From: Saksenaea vasiformis B4078
Lineage: Eukaryota; Mucoromycota; Mucoromycetes; Mucorales; Saksenaeaceae
Reading direction: 5' to 3'
DNA: 56,390 bases
Assembly: GCA_000697055.1 (NCBI GenBank)
Contig: JNDT01002326.1
Span: forward strand, 1 to 56,390
Shown here piece after piece: positions 34,321 to 46,068 of the stretch (position 1 is the stretch's first letter; every line of letters starts with the position of its first letter). The position numbers and the translations under genes were made by a program. The notes below the pieces were generated by a model. That model saw only the letters and a list, made by a program, of their open reading frames with translations, was not told the DNA's origin and searched no databases.

Positions 34321-36295
34321 ATGGCTGACTATACCCTCTCCTCCCACGCGCAACGAAGTTCCGTATTTGCAATTGCAGGTGTGTTGGCTCTTGCCAGTAT
34401 TGCCACCTGGACAGCATTCAGAAAGACAAAGGAGTACTCTTCTTCCGGTTTACGAGAAATACCAGCGCCAGAAGGCTGTTACCCATATATTGGTATGAAT
34501 TGAAGTCAGGTTTTGGATGTACTAAATTATTTTTTCAAGGACATATGCCATCATTAATAAATAATCCATGGCAAACGATTAAAAACTGGCACAAGACTAT
34601 CGGTAAATGACGCGGGAAGGGTTTGTGTATAGGTACCATGGTTAACCTATGATCAACAGGACCCATGTTTCGATTAAAGGTTGGTGTACAAACGTGGATC
34701 TTCATAGCAGATCCACAGATTGCGCATGATATCCTTGTCAGTCATGGGCGCCAAACTTCATCAAGACCATATAATACGTTTTCCCAGTATTGCTCAATGG
34801 GTGGAAGGTAATGCATGCAAGCTGCAAAAGCGATACTAAATCTGCACATTAGAGGCATTATATTCGCGAGTCCCAGTCCAAAGTGGCGGAAAACACGAGC
34901 ATGCGGTAAGCGGTTTGTTTTCTTTCTTTAATAATTACCCCAAAATAACAAATGATCAAGTACAAACGATCTTAAAGTCTAGAACGGTGAGAGAATTTGA
35001 CCCGTTGATTGAGCAAGAAGCTGCTATTTGCATAAAAGACTTTGTTCAGTCGACTGCTGAGAAAGGCTATTGTAAACCTTACAAACGCTTTCAGCTTGAG
35101 TCGCTAAATATAATTTTGGTCATTATGATTGCCCAACGAGCCGAGTCCATGGAAGACCCGCTTTACAAGGAAATCATGTACAACGTGAACGGACTGATCA
35201 AGGAAACCAGTACATTGTCCGATATAAGTGCTTTCTTGCCGATCCTTTCGTGGCTTGAGATTGTCACACGAATTCATGCGCGTTATGACAAGCTCATCGT
35301 AAAAGAACGCAACCCGATCATGCAACGCATTTTCCAGAAAACGTTGGATTCTAAAAAACCATGCGTACTTACAAAAATGATCGAAGCAAAAGAGGAGTAC
35401 GGTCTGGATGATACGGATATTTTGGTGTCTACAAGTAATGTGAACGCTTGTCAAAGAAAAGGAATACTGACGACCTATGATTAGTTGATATTATTGGTGC
35501 TGCGTCGGATACCACTGCTACAACGCTGGCATGGATGGTTGCAATCCTCTGCCATTACCCTGACGTCCAAAAGAAGATTTCAGACGAAATTGACCAATTT
35601 ATTACCACGCACGGTCGTCTACCAACATTTTCGGAACGTGATGCCTTTCCATACATGATCTCTGTTCAGAAGGAATGCATGCGATACCGAACCGTTGCAC
35701 CGGGCAGCATTCCCCATATGGCTGATGAAGACTGTAAGCTACACTAACCATAGGCCCAAAGTCTGTACTAAATAATTGAAAAAAGTTGAGTATAATGGCT
35801 ATTTAATACGCAAAGGCACCGTACTCGTTACGAATATCGACGGCATACATTTCAATCCAGACATATACAAAGATCCAGAAACGTTTATACCTGATCGTTT
35901 TATCAACTGTTCAAAACCATTAGGAGTAACGTCCAATCTAAAACCAGAAGAACGAGACATATATTCATTTTCATGGGGAAGGTAAGTAAAAGGGAAACGA
36001 GTTGTTATGATACTGATGGACATGTATAGACGTTTGTGCCTTGGAATCCACTTGGTAAGCAAGAGACGAATAAATGAATCGTAATAACTTAGTTTCGTGT
36101 ATTTAGGCTGAAGTAGAACTATTTGATACACTTGTTTATTTGTTTGCCACTTGTACTATTCTGCCTGTAATTGATGAACGAGGGAAGCCGGCTTATCCAA
36201 ACTTCCACCATATCGTGGCAAATGGACTGATTTCCGCTCCAGAGGATTTCCAGGTCCGCGTTTGCAAGCGAGAGGATTCTGTGCTCAGAGAGTAA
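34321..36295 (+). CDS. Cytochrome P450 monooxygenase
   Basis: Nine exons (34321-34492, 34540-34602, 34660-34807, 34853-34905, 34961-35434, 35485-35733, 35786-35981, 36030-36054, 36107-36295) close in frame to 522 residues. Residues about 12-30 form an N-terminal membrane anchor (VFAIAGVLALASIATW). The I-helix oxygen-binding motif reads AASDTTATT, the K-helix ExxR is ECMR, the meander motif is DPETFIPDRF, and the heme-binding loop is FSWGRRLCLG, with the Cys axial ligand present. All key residues of an active microsomal P450 are therefore visible. Substrate and CYP family cannot be read from the sequence. Exon 8 is only 25 nt and carries the heme cysteine. The stop lies 48 bp before the SMU1 start codon. 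Confidence 0.94.
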
Positions 36296-36343
36296 CACGC
36301 TGATTTTTTTTCTGCGCAATAAAGAATTGCCTTTGTTTCCATC

Positions 36344-38274
36344 ATGTCCACCGAAATCGAAGCAGAAGAGTCCGTAGTTGATATCTCAAAGACGCGTAAA
36401 CTCACACTGCTCTTTACAGTGTTATACGTCTCATTCTACAATTTTTACGGGAGAATAATCTGCAAAACACGTTTTCCGCGTTAGAAAGCGAATCTTCTGT
36501 TTCGCTCAATACCGTCGAAAGCAAAGAGACATTTATGCAAGACATCACCCAAGGACGATGGGATGTTGTTTTACGACAAATCGTTAATCTGAACATACAA
36601 CCTAAGAAATTGACAGATCTCTACGAACAAGTAAATGCATACCTCATGTTGCACCAGGACTCATACGAGATTCGATGTAGATGGTGCTGGAATTGCTGGA
36701 AATGCGTGAGTTAAGCGCCGCAAGGACATTGTTGCGCCAAACACAACCATTGCAGATCTTACGACAGGAGCAGCCGGAACGCTACATGCTATTGGAGCAA
36801 TTATTGTCTAGCTCGCATTTCAATCCCAAAGTCGCTTACGCCGAAGGTGGCTCAAAGGAACAGCGACGAAAAGTTATTGCACATGGTAGGTTGGATCATT
36901 CATTGATCCAGGTATTCATGAAATCGTAGCCTTGGCAGAGGAGGTGACAGTCGTACCATCTTCAAGACTACTGGCTTTGCTTGGCCAGTCTCTCAAGTGG
37001 CAACAACATCAGGGTATTTTACAGCCTGATTCCGCCTTTGATCTGTTCCGTGGAGCAGCACCAATGCAAAAGGCAGAAGACGATGCTGTGGCATGCAAAC
37101 CCTACCTGGAAATTAAGGTAAATTCTAAGAAACTGTGCGAAAAGTTGACTCATCGACATCAAGTTCCCAGGGAAGAAAACATATGCTGAATATTCTGTAT
37201 TTTCACCAAATGGTCAGTACCTTGCTACGGGTTCTGTCGATGGGTTTATCGAAATTTGGAATCACTTGACGGGAAAGCTACGAAAGGATCTAAAATACCA
37301 GGCCGAGGTAGATAATGATAAGATCAGCAACCCTAAGCGCTTTCTTTTGTAACCGTGATATCCAGGATAGCATGATGGCGATGGATAACTCGGTGATCTG
37401 TCTCGGTTTCAGTCGTGACAGTGAGTTGCTCGCATCGGGATCAACGGATGGCAAGATTGCGGTAAGATTGTTTGCGTCTTGGATGGGAGACTAAAAGAAA
37501 AACAATGATAGGTCTGGAAGGTTCAAACAGGTCTTTGCCAGAGACGCATATCGCCTGCTCATAGCCAAGGTGTTACATCTGTTTGTTTTAACAAAGATGG
37601 AACACAGGTGTTGAGCGGTAGCTATGACCACACGATTAGAATACATGGGCTGAAGTCTGGAAAAACTTTAAAAGAATTCCGAGGCCATTCATCCTTTGTC
37701 AATGCTGTGTTATACTCCAATGATAACTCTCAAATCATCAGTGCCAGTAGCGATGGCACCGTCAAGGTAAGAAAAGAAAAACCATGCATATTTTTTTTTT
37801 GACTGATCGATATGTGCGTAGATCTGGGATGCGAAAACCACGTCTTGCTTGCATACAGTTACACCGCAATCAAATGCAGATATTGCCAAAGGTACATTAA
37901 ATCCTGTGGGCGGTATTGGCGGCCAGACGGTGCAATCGCTTGTACCATTCCCTAAAAATCCAGATCAACTGCTGGTGTGTGTCAAGAGCAACACGCTGTA
38001 TATCATGACCATGCGCGGAAAAATCACCAAGATGTTCTCGCACCACAAGAAAGCGGGATCGGATTTTGTTGCAGCCGCCGTATCACCTCAAGGCGAATAC
38101 ATCTATGGTGTTGGTGAGGACTCAGTATTGTACTGCTTCCAAGCTTCTTCCGGAAATGTGATTGAAGAAATCAAGTTATGTGAAGCTGAAGTAATTGGTC
38201 TGGCTAGCCACCCGTTTACCAACGTCCTCGCAACCCATAACGACAGTGGCCATGTATATTTGTTGAAAGCATGA
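36344..38274 (+). CDS. SMU1: SMU1, spliceosomal WD40 protein
   Basis: Eight exons (36344-36369, 36420-36630, 36681-36885, 36930-37117, 37164-37307, 37366-37461, 37512-37766, 37822-38274) close in frame to 525 residues; human SMU1 has 513. The N-terminus [20 protein letters not shown] is the LisH motif, followed by a CTLH helix bundle ([35 protein letters not shown]) and the conserved [10 protein letters not shown]. About seven WD repeats fill residues 205-525 ([53 protein letters not shown]). SMU1 acts with RED/IK in the spliceosomal B complex. Intron 1 has a weak donor (GA|gtccgt), chosen because it restores the conserved EDVIRLI junction. Its promoter must overlap the P450 3' flank. Confidence 0.95.
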
Positions 38275-38363
38275 AGACATTCTCTCTTTAGAGGATATAT
38301 TTTATATAGCTGTATATGTACACGATTGAAACAACGCCAAAAAAAAGAGAAAAAAAAAGCATC

Positions 38364-40323
38364 TTAATCATCGCCTTCTAATCGGATACGACCCCTTCTG
38401 CCTCCGCTCCATCTCGGCACTGCTCGCCCTCGTCCCCGAGCATGTTCGATCCATTTATGCATTCGGACCGTCATTCGATACATCCACCGCATCATATCGC
38501 TAATGCCGCATCGTGTGTTTGTTTCTAAATATAATTCGAGGCTGATCAATGTGATCGCGACCACGGCATAAAACATCTGATTCGCGCCAAAGCGTTCATA
38601 GATAACTCCTCCCATCAAACTACCCAACCCTGCTCCGACACCCGCATACATCGCAGCCAAAATGCCTGTCCCCCTATTAGCTAACGCTTTCGTGTAATAT
38701 CTATACTTTACCTTGTGATGTCGCTTGTAATGAAGGTGGAGCCAACTCGTCTGCCTGCACCACGCCTGCTCCCCAAAGCGCAGAGAACGCGACACCTATC
38801 AATTTTTTTTGGGTTCATATCACCTTGAAGTCATTACCAGGAACCTACCGTTAAGTAGATGTAATGCTAGCGCAATATTTGCACCACTAGGGCCTTTGGG
38901 TAAAATAGTGTATGCAAATACTCGAATGATAGTAAGTACATGGCCCAGGATAATTAAGCTTTTTATTCCGAACAAGCGGATAAGCTATTACCAAAGTTAA
39001 GTTCAGCCAAAGTACAGCATGCGACAACACTTACATCTCTGGAATAAAAAAAGAATATCAGCTCCGTCGTCGAACCTACCAGACCGGTCATGCCCACCAA
39101 AGATGAACTGGCACCCAATTCACGTGTTAAAAAGATGGATAAGAAACTGATCACCATATTAAGTGCCGCCCCCATGAGCATCATCGTGATAAAAAATAAG
39201 TAAACGTGTGGTTGGCGCAAAAGTTCAGTCAACGATGTCGGCATGGCTGTTCTTGTTGCTTCCTCATCTGCCGCTATATCCGGAGCATACGATGCACGCC
39301 GTCGGGAAGCTGGCGGATTAGATAAATTGACCGCTTCAATGATGCTGGACTCTGTTGCAAACTGGATTAAACGTTGGATTTCGTTCTCACGTATTTGCGA
39401 GGACTCATTTTCAAAAAAATCCTTATCATAGTCATCGTAATCAATATGGAAGTGTTTCATCTTGCGCCGCTGTTGTGGTGGGACTGCATCGCTACCCTCC
39501 GTACTAATGGAGCTAGCAGTGGCGGTTGAGGTTGAAGGTCGTAATGGGAATAACTTTTGATCCTGACGCAGTAGTGGCCGTGTCATGCGCATCCGTGTTT
39601 GTGGTTCGAGTCTTTCTGGTCTGAACTGGGTGCTTCCGGCCACAGTAATTAGACACACGGCAGACACCGAATACACGTAGAAAATGGCATTCATATCTTT
39701 CGTCCAGTCAACGACGAATCCCACAAGGCACGACGCCAGTCCAAAAGAAATTGATCCAAACATACGCTGACGACCTTTGAAAGGAAAGACAAGGTTAGTC
39801 ATGACAAGCTACTCGCCAGAACTCGGACCTCTACCGACCATATTGGTCTTTATTTCTCCCCAGAATTTTCAGAACGCCACCGTCCACTAGAGGTCCAACT
39901 GGTACGCCAAAAAAAGCAAAACAAACCGAGGTAATCGTCACCAGTGTGATCGTCAGCTTGCTACGTTCTGCTTCATTTTCCAAATGTTGCGTGACAACTG
40001 GTATACCCATCACACTGACAATGGTGACCGTAGCCAGTGTGTGGATGACGCACATAATGTACCGATGCGTCTTGGTTTTATCAGCAATGGCAGCCCATAA
40101 TGGACATGCTACTGCAGAAATAAACGGTGCTGACAAACAGGCAAGGGTTACATGTCGAATGTCTTAACAACGTGGCACTATAGTTACCGATCGCAACGAG
40201 TAATCCGATCTGATCACTTTTGAGACGTAATTGAGTAGAATAGAAGAGAGCTAGATAGAAAGGTGCCGATCCTTGACATGCGAACAAGAAGGTATACAGT
40301 AATTTGGGAGCAAGGTAAGGCAT
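38364..40323 (-). CDS. Major facilitator superfamily transporter (MFS_1-like)
   Basis: Six exons (40188-40323, 39839-40129, 39035-39774, 38849-38984, 38712-38795, 38364-38665) close in frame to 562 residues. About twelve membrane segments are split by a long cytosolic loop of about 135 residues (Ser/Arg/Asp-rich, SSISTEGSDAVPPQQRRK...) after helix 6. Motifs WAAIADKTKTHR after helix 2 and GRQRMFGSISFG are typical of the LacY-related MFS_1-like group found in many fungi, whose substrates are mostly unknown. The start ATG at 40323 is the first in frame; a pyrimidine-rich TTTCAG just upstream could be an acceptor, so an extra 5' exon is possible. Convergent with SMU1, 89 bp apart. Confidence 0.9.
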
Positions 40324-40553
40324 TGCTGCTGAAAGGATCAAGAAAAAGTCACCAATTGTCAACGAGAAAATTCGGAATCAGATTGACCAAAAACGGAAAG
40401 TGCATTTCTCCGCCTGCCAAGCTTTTTGCTTTGTCTTAACAGCGACATGGGTACACAGTATTTGCATTTCTGCCCTTGTAACAAAAAGAACTTATAAAAC
40501 AAAGAAAATTCTGTAATATTCTGCATCTCTTAGCGAAGAGAGAGAGACCTGCT

Positions 40554-42967
40554 TTATCTTCGACTACGTCTCGAACTATGCTTGTCATCCTTATGACGCC
40601 TATCCTCTCTTCTTCGACGATGACCTGGGCTTCTGGAACGCGAAGAACTAGGTGACCGATAGCGTTTAGTGGATCCCTTCGTGGAAGGCGATCGGTGACG
40701 TCCATGACTTCGCGCAGGGGACCTAGATCGCAATGTAGTGTGAGGTGACCTGCGTCTGCTTTGTTTTGGCGATCTGGATCGTGATCTATCGGGCGAACGG
40801 TAGCGTCTACTAGAGCGCCTTGACGACGTGGCGCTCGATTTCTCCGTATCGGGTGATCGTTCGAGTCTGCTTCGTGAAGGCGATCTCGATCGTGGTACAT
40901 CGGGTGAATGGTAACGTCGGCTACGTTGTTTCGGGTCCTGTGTTATCTTTGAGGATGTGTCATCTGCAGTTGGTGGAGGGGATCTCGATCGCGAAGAGCT
41001 TGGGGAGCGGTACTGTCTACTACGAGCACGAGGTGGTGATGGCGACTGCGTAGTCTCTTCAGGTTCCCCGACTTGCGAAGCATCCTTATTCTGCCTGCGA
41101 GGCGGTAAAGGCGGGCGCACAAAGGAGGGTTTCACTGGGATCGTTTGCGATTTAGCATAGGTCTGCAAAATGTCCATTTCGCGTTCACGCTCTTTACGCA
41201 ATTTATCATGTTCGTCGGATCGGACTATCCCCATCAAGTTACTGTTAAGTCCATACTATTTATCTTCTTTTTTTCTTACTCTGTCTTTCAAGTCCTGCTC
41301 GCATTCTCAATTTCAACTGTTCCATTGGCGTCAATTTTTTCCCTTCTGACACAGGCTCAACCTTTGATTTTTCCGGTGTTCTTCGCAGTAAGAGTGAATA
41401 CATACACTACTTCACTGAATCACTACATACTTTGTTTGGAGCGTGTGGCGTTTCTTCTTTGTTGCTTCCGACACTGGCTGCCGCTCTTTGTCATTCTCCA
41501 ACTCTGCAGGAACAGCAGGTCCTTCTCCAAATTCGATCACAAAATCCGATGTTGTTTCAGGCTCATCCACGGATGATTCAGAATCGGAGGCGTCGCGGTA
41601 CGGTTCATAACTAGGGCTCTCACGGCCCTCTCTTGCTGCACTATTTCCAGACTCGTACCTGGATCGTCTTCGTCGCCTCTTATCATCTCTCCCACGTCGA
41701 TGTCCATCCTTTGACTTCCCTTCGTGGTTCTATAGCGAAGAAAATGAATAATTTCTATGGATTACTTCTCTTCACTGTACCTTTTGTTGAGCTTTAAGCT
41801 CTCGCAACTGGTCATCTCGGTCTTTCTTTGCTAATCTCAACAGACGAGAGTAGTTGCGGATGGAATATTTTTTGGCCATGTCGTTCAGTATCTGCCTGTC
41901 TTTATCCGTCAGATCATCCACATACTGCAAAATGTCGGTCTGTAAGCAAGGTTGTTAAGGACAACGCAAATGATTGAAATTGAGAACAAAGAAAGAAACA
42001 ACACAGTGTAAAGGATATCTTTCAGCAATTGGGACTCTTCGTCATTATCCAGGTCATCGTGCATTGTGCTTCCATAGTCGTAACCATATGCGTTGCTTTT
42101 TTCGTTTTTTCTGTACACGCTCGGTTTAATAGCTCACGTAGGCGATAATAGAAAAAGAAAGTTGACGTTACCTGCTATTCACCATAGCCAGTAAAGCTTT
42201 GTGTCGCTCCAATAACTTTGTCCATTCTTCCTCAACTTCAGCCAGTCGTTCCTTCTCAGAAACTAAACTCTATTAGACCCTCCAAAAAGAAATCGGCATT
42301 GTTTACCACTTAATCGTTCGGCTTCAACAAGATCATGATAGCGAGCGAAATTCAGATCATCTGCCAAATCGCGATCTTCCTGGGATGGCTCGTTCGGAGC
42401 TCTTGGATTGACCTCTGGAATATAATCCAAAAGGGCACGACCATCGAAGCTTTTTTTTTCCAATTGCAGGTAAATCCATTATGCTATCTACATAACGATT
42501 CACCTACCGATCGATCCTCACATCCGGATCGCCCTGCCAAGGCATCCTGCGTCAAACAGTAAGCAAAGACATATCAAAAAAGACATTGCACACTGTACGC
42601 CTTTTGCGCCGTGATTTGTGTCTAGGATCTGTATTATATACCCTTGACTCAAGCAAACTCACAGGTTGTTTGTATTCTCATGATAGTAGAATTGTTCGGC
42701 ATCTGGATATAGTTTTGTAGCTGAGCCTGTGACACGTAGGAGCTGACGAGGATCACCGAGCTATGGTGCAATGATGAAGTTGTCAGTCATCGCGTGCCCC
42801 ATGATCAGAATATCTCTACCTTTGAATCATAGTATGCGCGCCGTCTTTCTGCGCGTTTCTTATGATCCACCATGAGCTCCTTGATCTGGACAACATGAAA
42901 TTAAGTATGCTAACAGGCTTTGAGGTAAAGGTACCCTTTTTTCATTAGCCCTTGCTTCTTGCCACAT
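40554..42967 (-). CDS. CLASRP/SWAP-like SR-related splicing regulator
   Basis: A multi-exon gene starting MWQEARANEKRIKELMVDHK at 42967, continuing KKRAERRRAYYDSKLGDPRQ, then MPWQGDPDVRIDRFDGRALLDYIPE. This matches the N-terminal domain of CLASRP (CLK4-associating SR protein, also SFRS16/Swap2) in order and spacing. Later exons carry EEEWTKLLERHKALLAMVNSR and a helical block around DDLTDKDRQILNDMAKKY. The C-terminal 200 residues (40554-41237) are an RS domain of SRSRSP and RRYRSP repeats, rich in phosphorylation sites. Animal relatives modulate alternative splicing by binding CLK kinases; that role here is inferred. Exon boundaries in 41.2-42.2 kb were not all closed. Tandem with the MFS gene, 230 bp apart. 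Confidence 0.85.
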
Positions 42968-43344
42968 GATCGTTGCGAAAAGTGTGAAATAGCAAAAGCA
43001 GTGGCTTCATCATCAAATTTAATCGCCGATAAACACAGATGGTTGGCATACTACACATTTTTTGTATGAAACTATCTGGATTTAATATGCACGCACAGAT
43101 AGGTGATTGATAACTGCAAAAGGTGTACAGGCTTTTTTGATTCAATGCAGCTACAGCAATTGTGTAATTTGCTTTATGGAAACGAGCATAGATCTGACTT
43201 TATTCATGCATGTTCCACATCACATCAACTCCGGAACCAAGGCAGACAGAGAAATGCTATCCATATCAGCTCGATCATACAGTAGCCTTGGGCTCAAATT
43301 AGGTCATCCACAGTCTGATGTTTTCATCACCATTTTTTCAGGGA
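42968..43344. other. 5' flank of the CLASRP-like gene
   Basis: 377 bp of AT-rich DNA between the CLASRP-like start codon and repeat copy H4. No gene or named element seen. Confidence 0.4.
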
Positions 43345-44275
43345 AAGACACATTACTGTTTATTGAATAACTTTTTACGCTACTCTAAATAAACTATGCG
43401 TTCATGAAGAACCAAGTTTGCGCTAAGGAAATAATTGAATATGCGGTCATTAGTTCACAAATTGGCGACAAAATAATACTGCACTTACATCAACTTGGTT
43501 TCCAGATGGGCGCATAATTTATTGGAGCAGCATAAAAAATTGTTCATGGTTAGTAAATGGAAGACGATTTGATTGCCTTTTCACTTACCCCGAAGGTAAT
43601 CAGGCCAGGGGCCTGGGCCAAGCCCGCACCTGAGTCCGGTGGGGCCAGCATGAGGTTGTTCTGGTGACGAGGACCAGTGTTGAGAGTTACGCCGTGCAGA
43701 GGACTTGAAGCGATGCAAACGACCAGCGATCTATTATACAAGATGAGTGATACTGAGCGCGACAGTATTTATTTTACTACTTAAGTGATGGGTAGAAACT
43801 CCACCACAGTTAGGGCAGTTCGGGACAGCGGTCATGCAGGCTATCGATAGACAAAAAATCATGAATAATTGTGTATGTATATAAATTGACATCCTTACCG
43901 GGGATGTTAAAGAGAACAGAGCCAAAGAAAAAAAAAGAAATTCGTACGTTCCTTTTAAGTATGTATTATTTTGGGTGGAACGTGTGCTTACTTTGGAACA
44001 TTTTTACTGCTTTGCGATGGAATACTGGGAATCCATCACTGAAGTACCTCAATGCAAAAAAAAGATTTTTTGTTTCAATGAGACATTTCCTTATCGTGAG
44101 ACACTTTTACTGCTTTCCGACGGGATATCGGAAAACGATCACTGAAGCACCTCAATGCAAAAACGAAGTTACTCACACGCGAACTATTCGTAGGATTGCC
44201 GCAAAGTAAACTACTTCTCGCCGCAAAGACGCATCAATTTCCAGCGCTAAATTTATTCAACTTGAACGTAAAAGG
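43345..44275 (-). repeat. Dispersed repeat copy H4, longest version (module A, three exon-like pieces, spliced hairpin)
   Basis: Read on the minus strand from 44275: module A (ACGTTCAAGTTGAATAAATT, to about 44095), whose second half is duplicated in tandem (44101-44166 against 44009-44062). Exon-like pieces follow: TTTGGCTCTGTTCTC...CCCG|gtaagg, tcgatag|CCTGCATGACC (frame CMTAVPNCPNCGGVSTHHLS), then a segment with NTGPRHQNN and SGAGLAQAPG ending at a GTAAGTG donor near 43590. The hairpin module is 43345-43562, with intron-like loop 43423-43488 (GTAAGTGCAG ... GAACTAATGA ... TTCCTTAG). The arms are about 75-80% complementary over 70 nt. No start codon for the coding frame was found. Repeated unit unidentified. 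Confidence 0.75.
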
Positions 44276-44549
44276 ACATATAGCTGACGCAAACGTTGAT
44301 TCCAGATCCTGTATTACTTCCGTCATTTCCATGGCAATAAATCTCTGAACGCATTGATACGCATTTACCCTCAATCTTTGATAGGTCACTTATCTCTGAG
44401 ATCTTCCGGATACAGTAACAATTCTATCGATGGAAACTGTTATCATATATGCGACGCGATGAAAAGTACACTTTGTCATCTCTGGAGTGCCGAGTATGAC
44501 AGATTCCCGAGGAATTCTCACGCAGTTTGCGTACACGTATTGTGCGGTT

Positions 44550-45047
44550 TTATTGAACAAGCTTTAGCAAGTTCTTTTCCAAAATATATTTCCCTTCTTT
44601 GTATTTCTGTTGTTCCTCGTAAGCTTTGAGCTAAGTGATGGCGGTGTGTGAGAGAGCTTTATGATGCATAAATTGTGGAGTGCTTACGTATTTCCATCCT
44701 AGTGGTGTTGAACAACGAGTGCAACTAATCATCGCGATTCGATGCCGACCAGTCGTCATGATCCTAGAAGAATGGGTGGTGGAAATGAAAATAAAACCAA
44801 TTCGATACCTGTCCTGCGGTTCTCCGTCTTCATTGACGTTAACCCTAAGGTGATCTAGTCAGTTATAGACATAGTATTACTCGGCATAAAGAAAGAAAAC
44901 GAACACCCGATGAAAAAGGTAAGCTTGGCCATGTTGACCCTGAAAGTCTTTTGATATGACTTTATCCGATGTGGACAAGTGAGAACGACACTTGGAACAT
45001 CCATATACTTTTCGGCCTTCCAGATATTCTCGATACTTTAAACCCAT
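44550..45047 (-). CDS. Yippee-family zinc-binding protein
   Basis: Four exons (44905-45047, 44809-44844, 44688-44763, 44550-44630) close in frame to 111 residues, the usual length for the family. MGLKYREYLEGRKVYGCSKC opens the Yippee domain, ISKDFQGQHGQAYLF follows, then IMTTGRHRIAMISCTRC and the C-terminal YEEQQKYKEGKYILEK. The CxxC pairs (CSKC and CTRC), about 50 residues apart, hold the zinc ion in the beta-tent fold shared with cereblon and Mis18. Yippee proteins are among the most conserved small eukaryotic proteins; in fungi (Moh1 in yeast) the role is poorly known. Intron 1 uses a weak donor (GT|gttcgt), chosen because it restores the conserved RVVNV junction. Confidence 0.94.
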
Positions 45048-45227
45048 GATTTCAGAATGTGAAGCAATGAACGACTCCCGCAAGTAATGACGGTCGTAAA
45101 TGTATGATCGTGGAAGAAGAGATCTTTCAAAATGTTATTAGTACGTCGCAGAGGTAAATGAACTGTTGGGAAAAAGGAGGGTACAAAAAACTGAGGGAAA
45201 AAAAAAAGGCAGTTCCAGTTTAAACTT

Positions 45228-46068
45228 TTAACTTTCAATTGTTTCACACTCCTTGGCAATTTCTCGAATTTGCTGACAGATAAAGGACAGATCTTGGGGC
45301 CGAGAAAGTCGGTGATCTCCATCGTCTATAATGTCTAATTGAACCCCTACAGACCCTCCTTCTAAGAGATGCGACTTGAGATGTTCTACGTGCGCTAATG
45401 GCACATCATTGTCTTTACGGCCGTGAATGAGGCGGAGAGGGCACTTCAGCTGTACATTTCTGTCAGGCAAAATCAAAGCAGGCTGTGAATCAAGAAGAAA
45501 GCCAACTTTAATTGAGTAATAGCCATTATCAGCGTAGACAGAGGGTCGTCGCCATTCATATTCGCGGTCTTGTCGACGTGGGGCAGGCACTTCTTGCGTT
45601 AACCAGCGTTCCGTAAAGTCTACTCCGGCACCAATGCCAACAATGCCCGCTATCCGGGAACGAATGGCTGATCGACTGGCAATCAAAATTGCCAACCAGG
45701 TACCCATGCTCGCCCCAACCAGAAGAAGAGGTCCTGTCGTACGTTTCAACACATCACAACTATCTGCAAACCACTGCTGAACAGAACCATCATCGTTATG
45801 GTCCCAGGAACAGAAACCATATCCATGCTCGTTAGCCAACTGATATACGCGAAGGCTTTTCTGTGATTCTCGAAACTTGCTTCGGAATCCTATCTCACAC
45901 AATTTAGCCACATCATACTGTCAGTTAGTCCGGGATACCAGGAATAAAGCATAAGGTGCATCCATGTTTCAACAAGGATGGCTCTATTCGTGGAGCTTGA
46001 TACACATATGGAATGATGCAGGAACTGCGCGCTGTAAGATATTGAACAAGTCCAGTAGGGATGGCCAT
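45228..46068 (-). CDS. Alpha/beta hydrolase, ABHD10-like
   Basis: Two exons (45939-46068, 45228-45889) close in frame to 263 residues from ATG 46068. The intron carries a clear branch site (ACTAACTGAC) and removing it creates LCFIPGFRSKFRESQK, the oxyanion-side loop of the family. The nucleophile elbow is LLVGASMGTWLA (Ser), the acid loop HGRKDNDVP (Asp), and the catalytic His lies in DDGDHRLSRP, so the triad is complete. Order and spacing match ABHD10, a mitochondrial depalmitoylase and acyl-glucuronide hydrolase in mammals. The N-terminus (MAIPTGLVQYLTARSS) is compatible with, but does not prove, mitochondrial import. The exact substrate is unknown. Confidence 0.88.

Noticed and set aside
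40820..41160. Plus-strand ORFs over the RS-repeat region
   Set aside because: Antisense shadows of the SRSRSP repeats of the CLASRP-like gene.
43345..43562. Plain MITE with terminal inverted repeats
   Set aside because: It explains the arms but not the conserved splice signals in the loop of all five copies, nor the shared upstream exon-like parts. It is not excluded, but incomplete.
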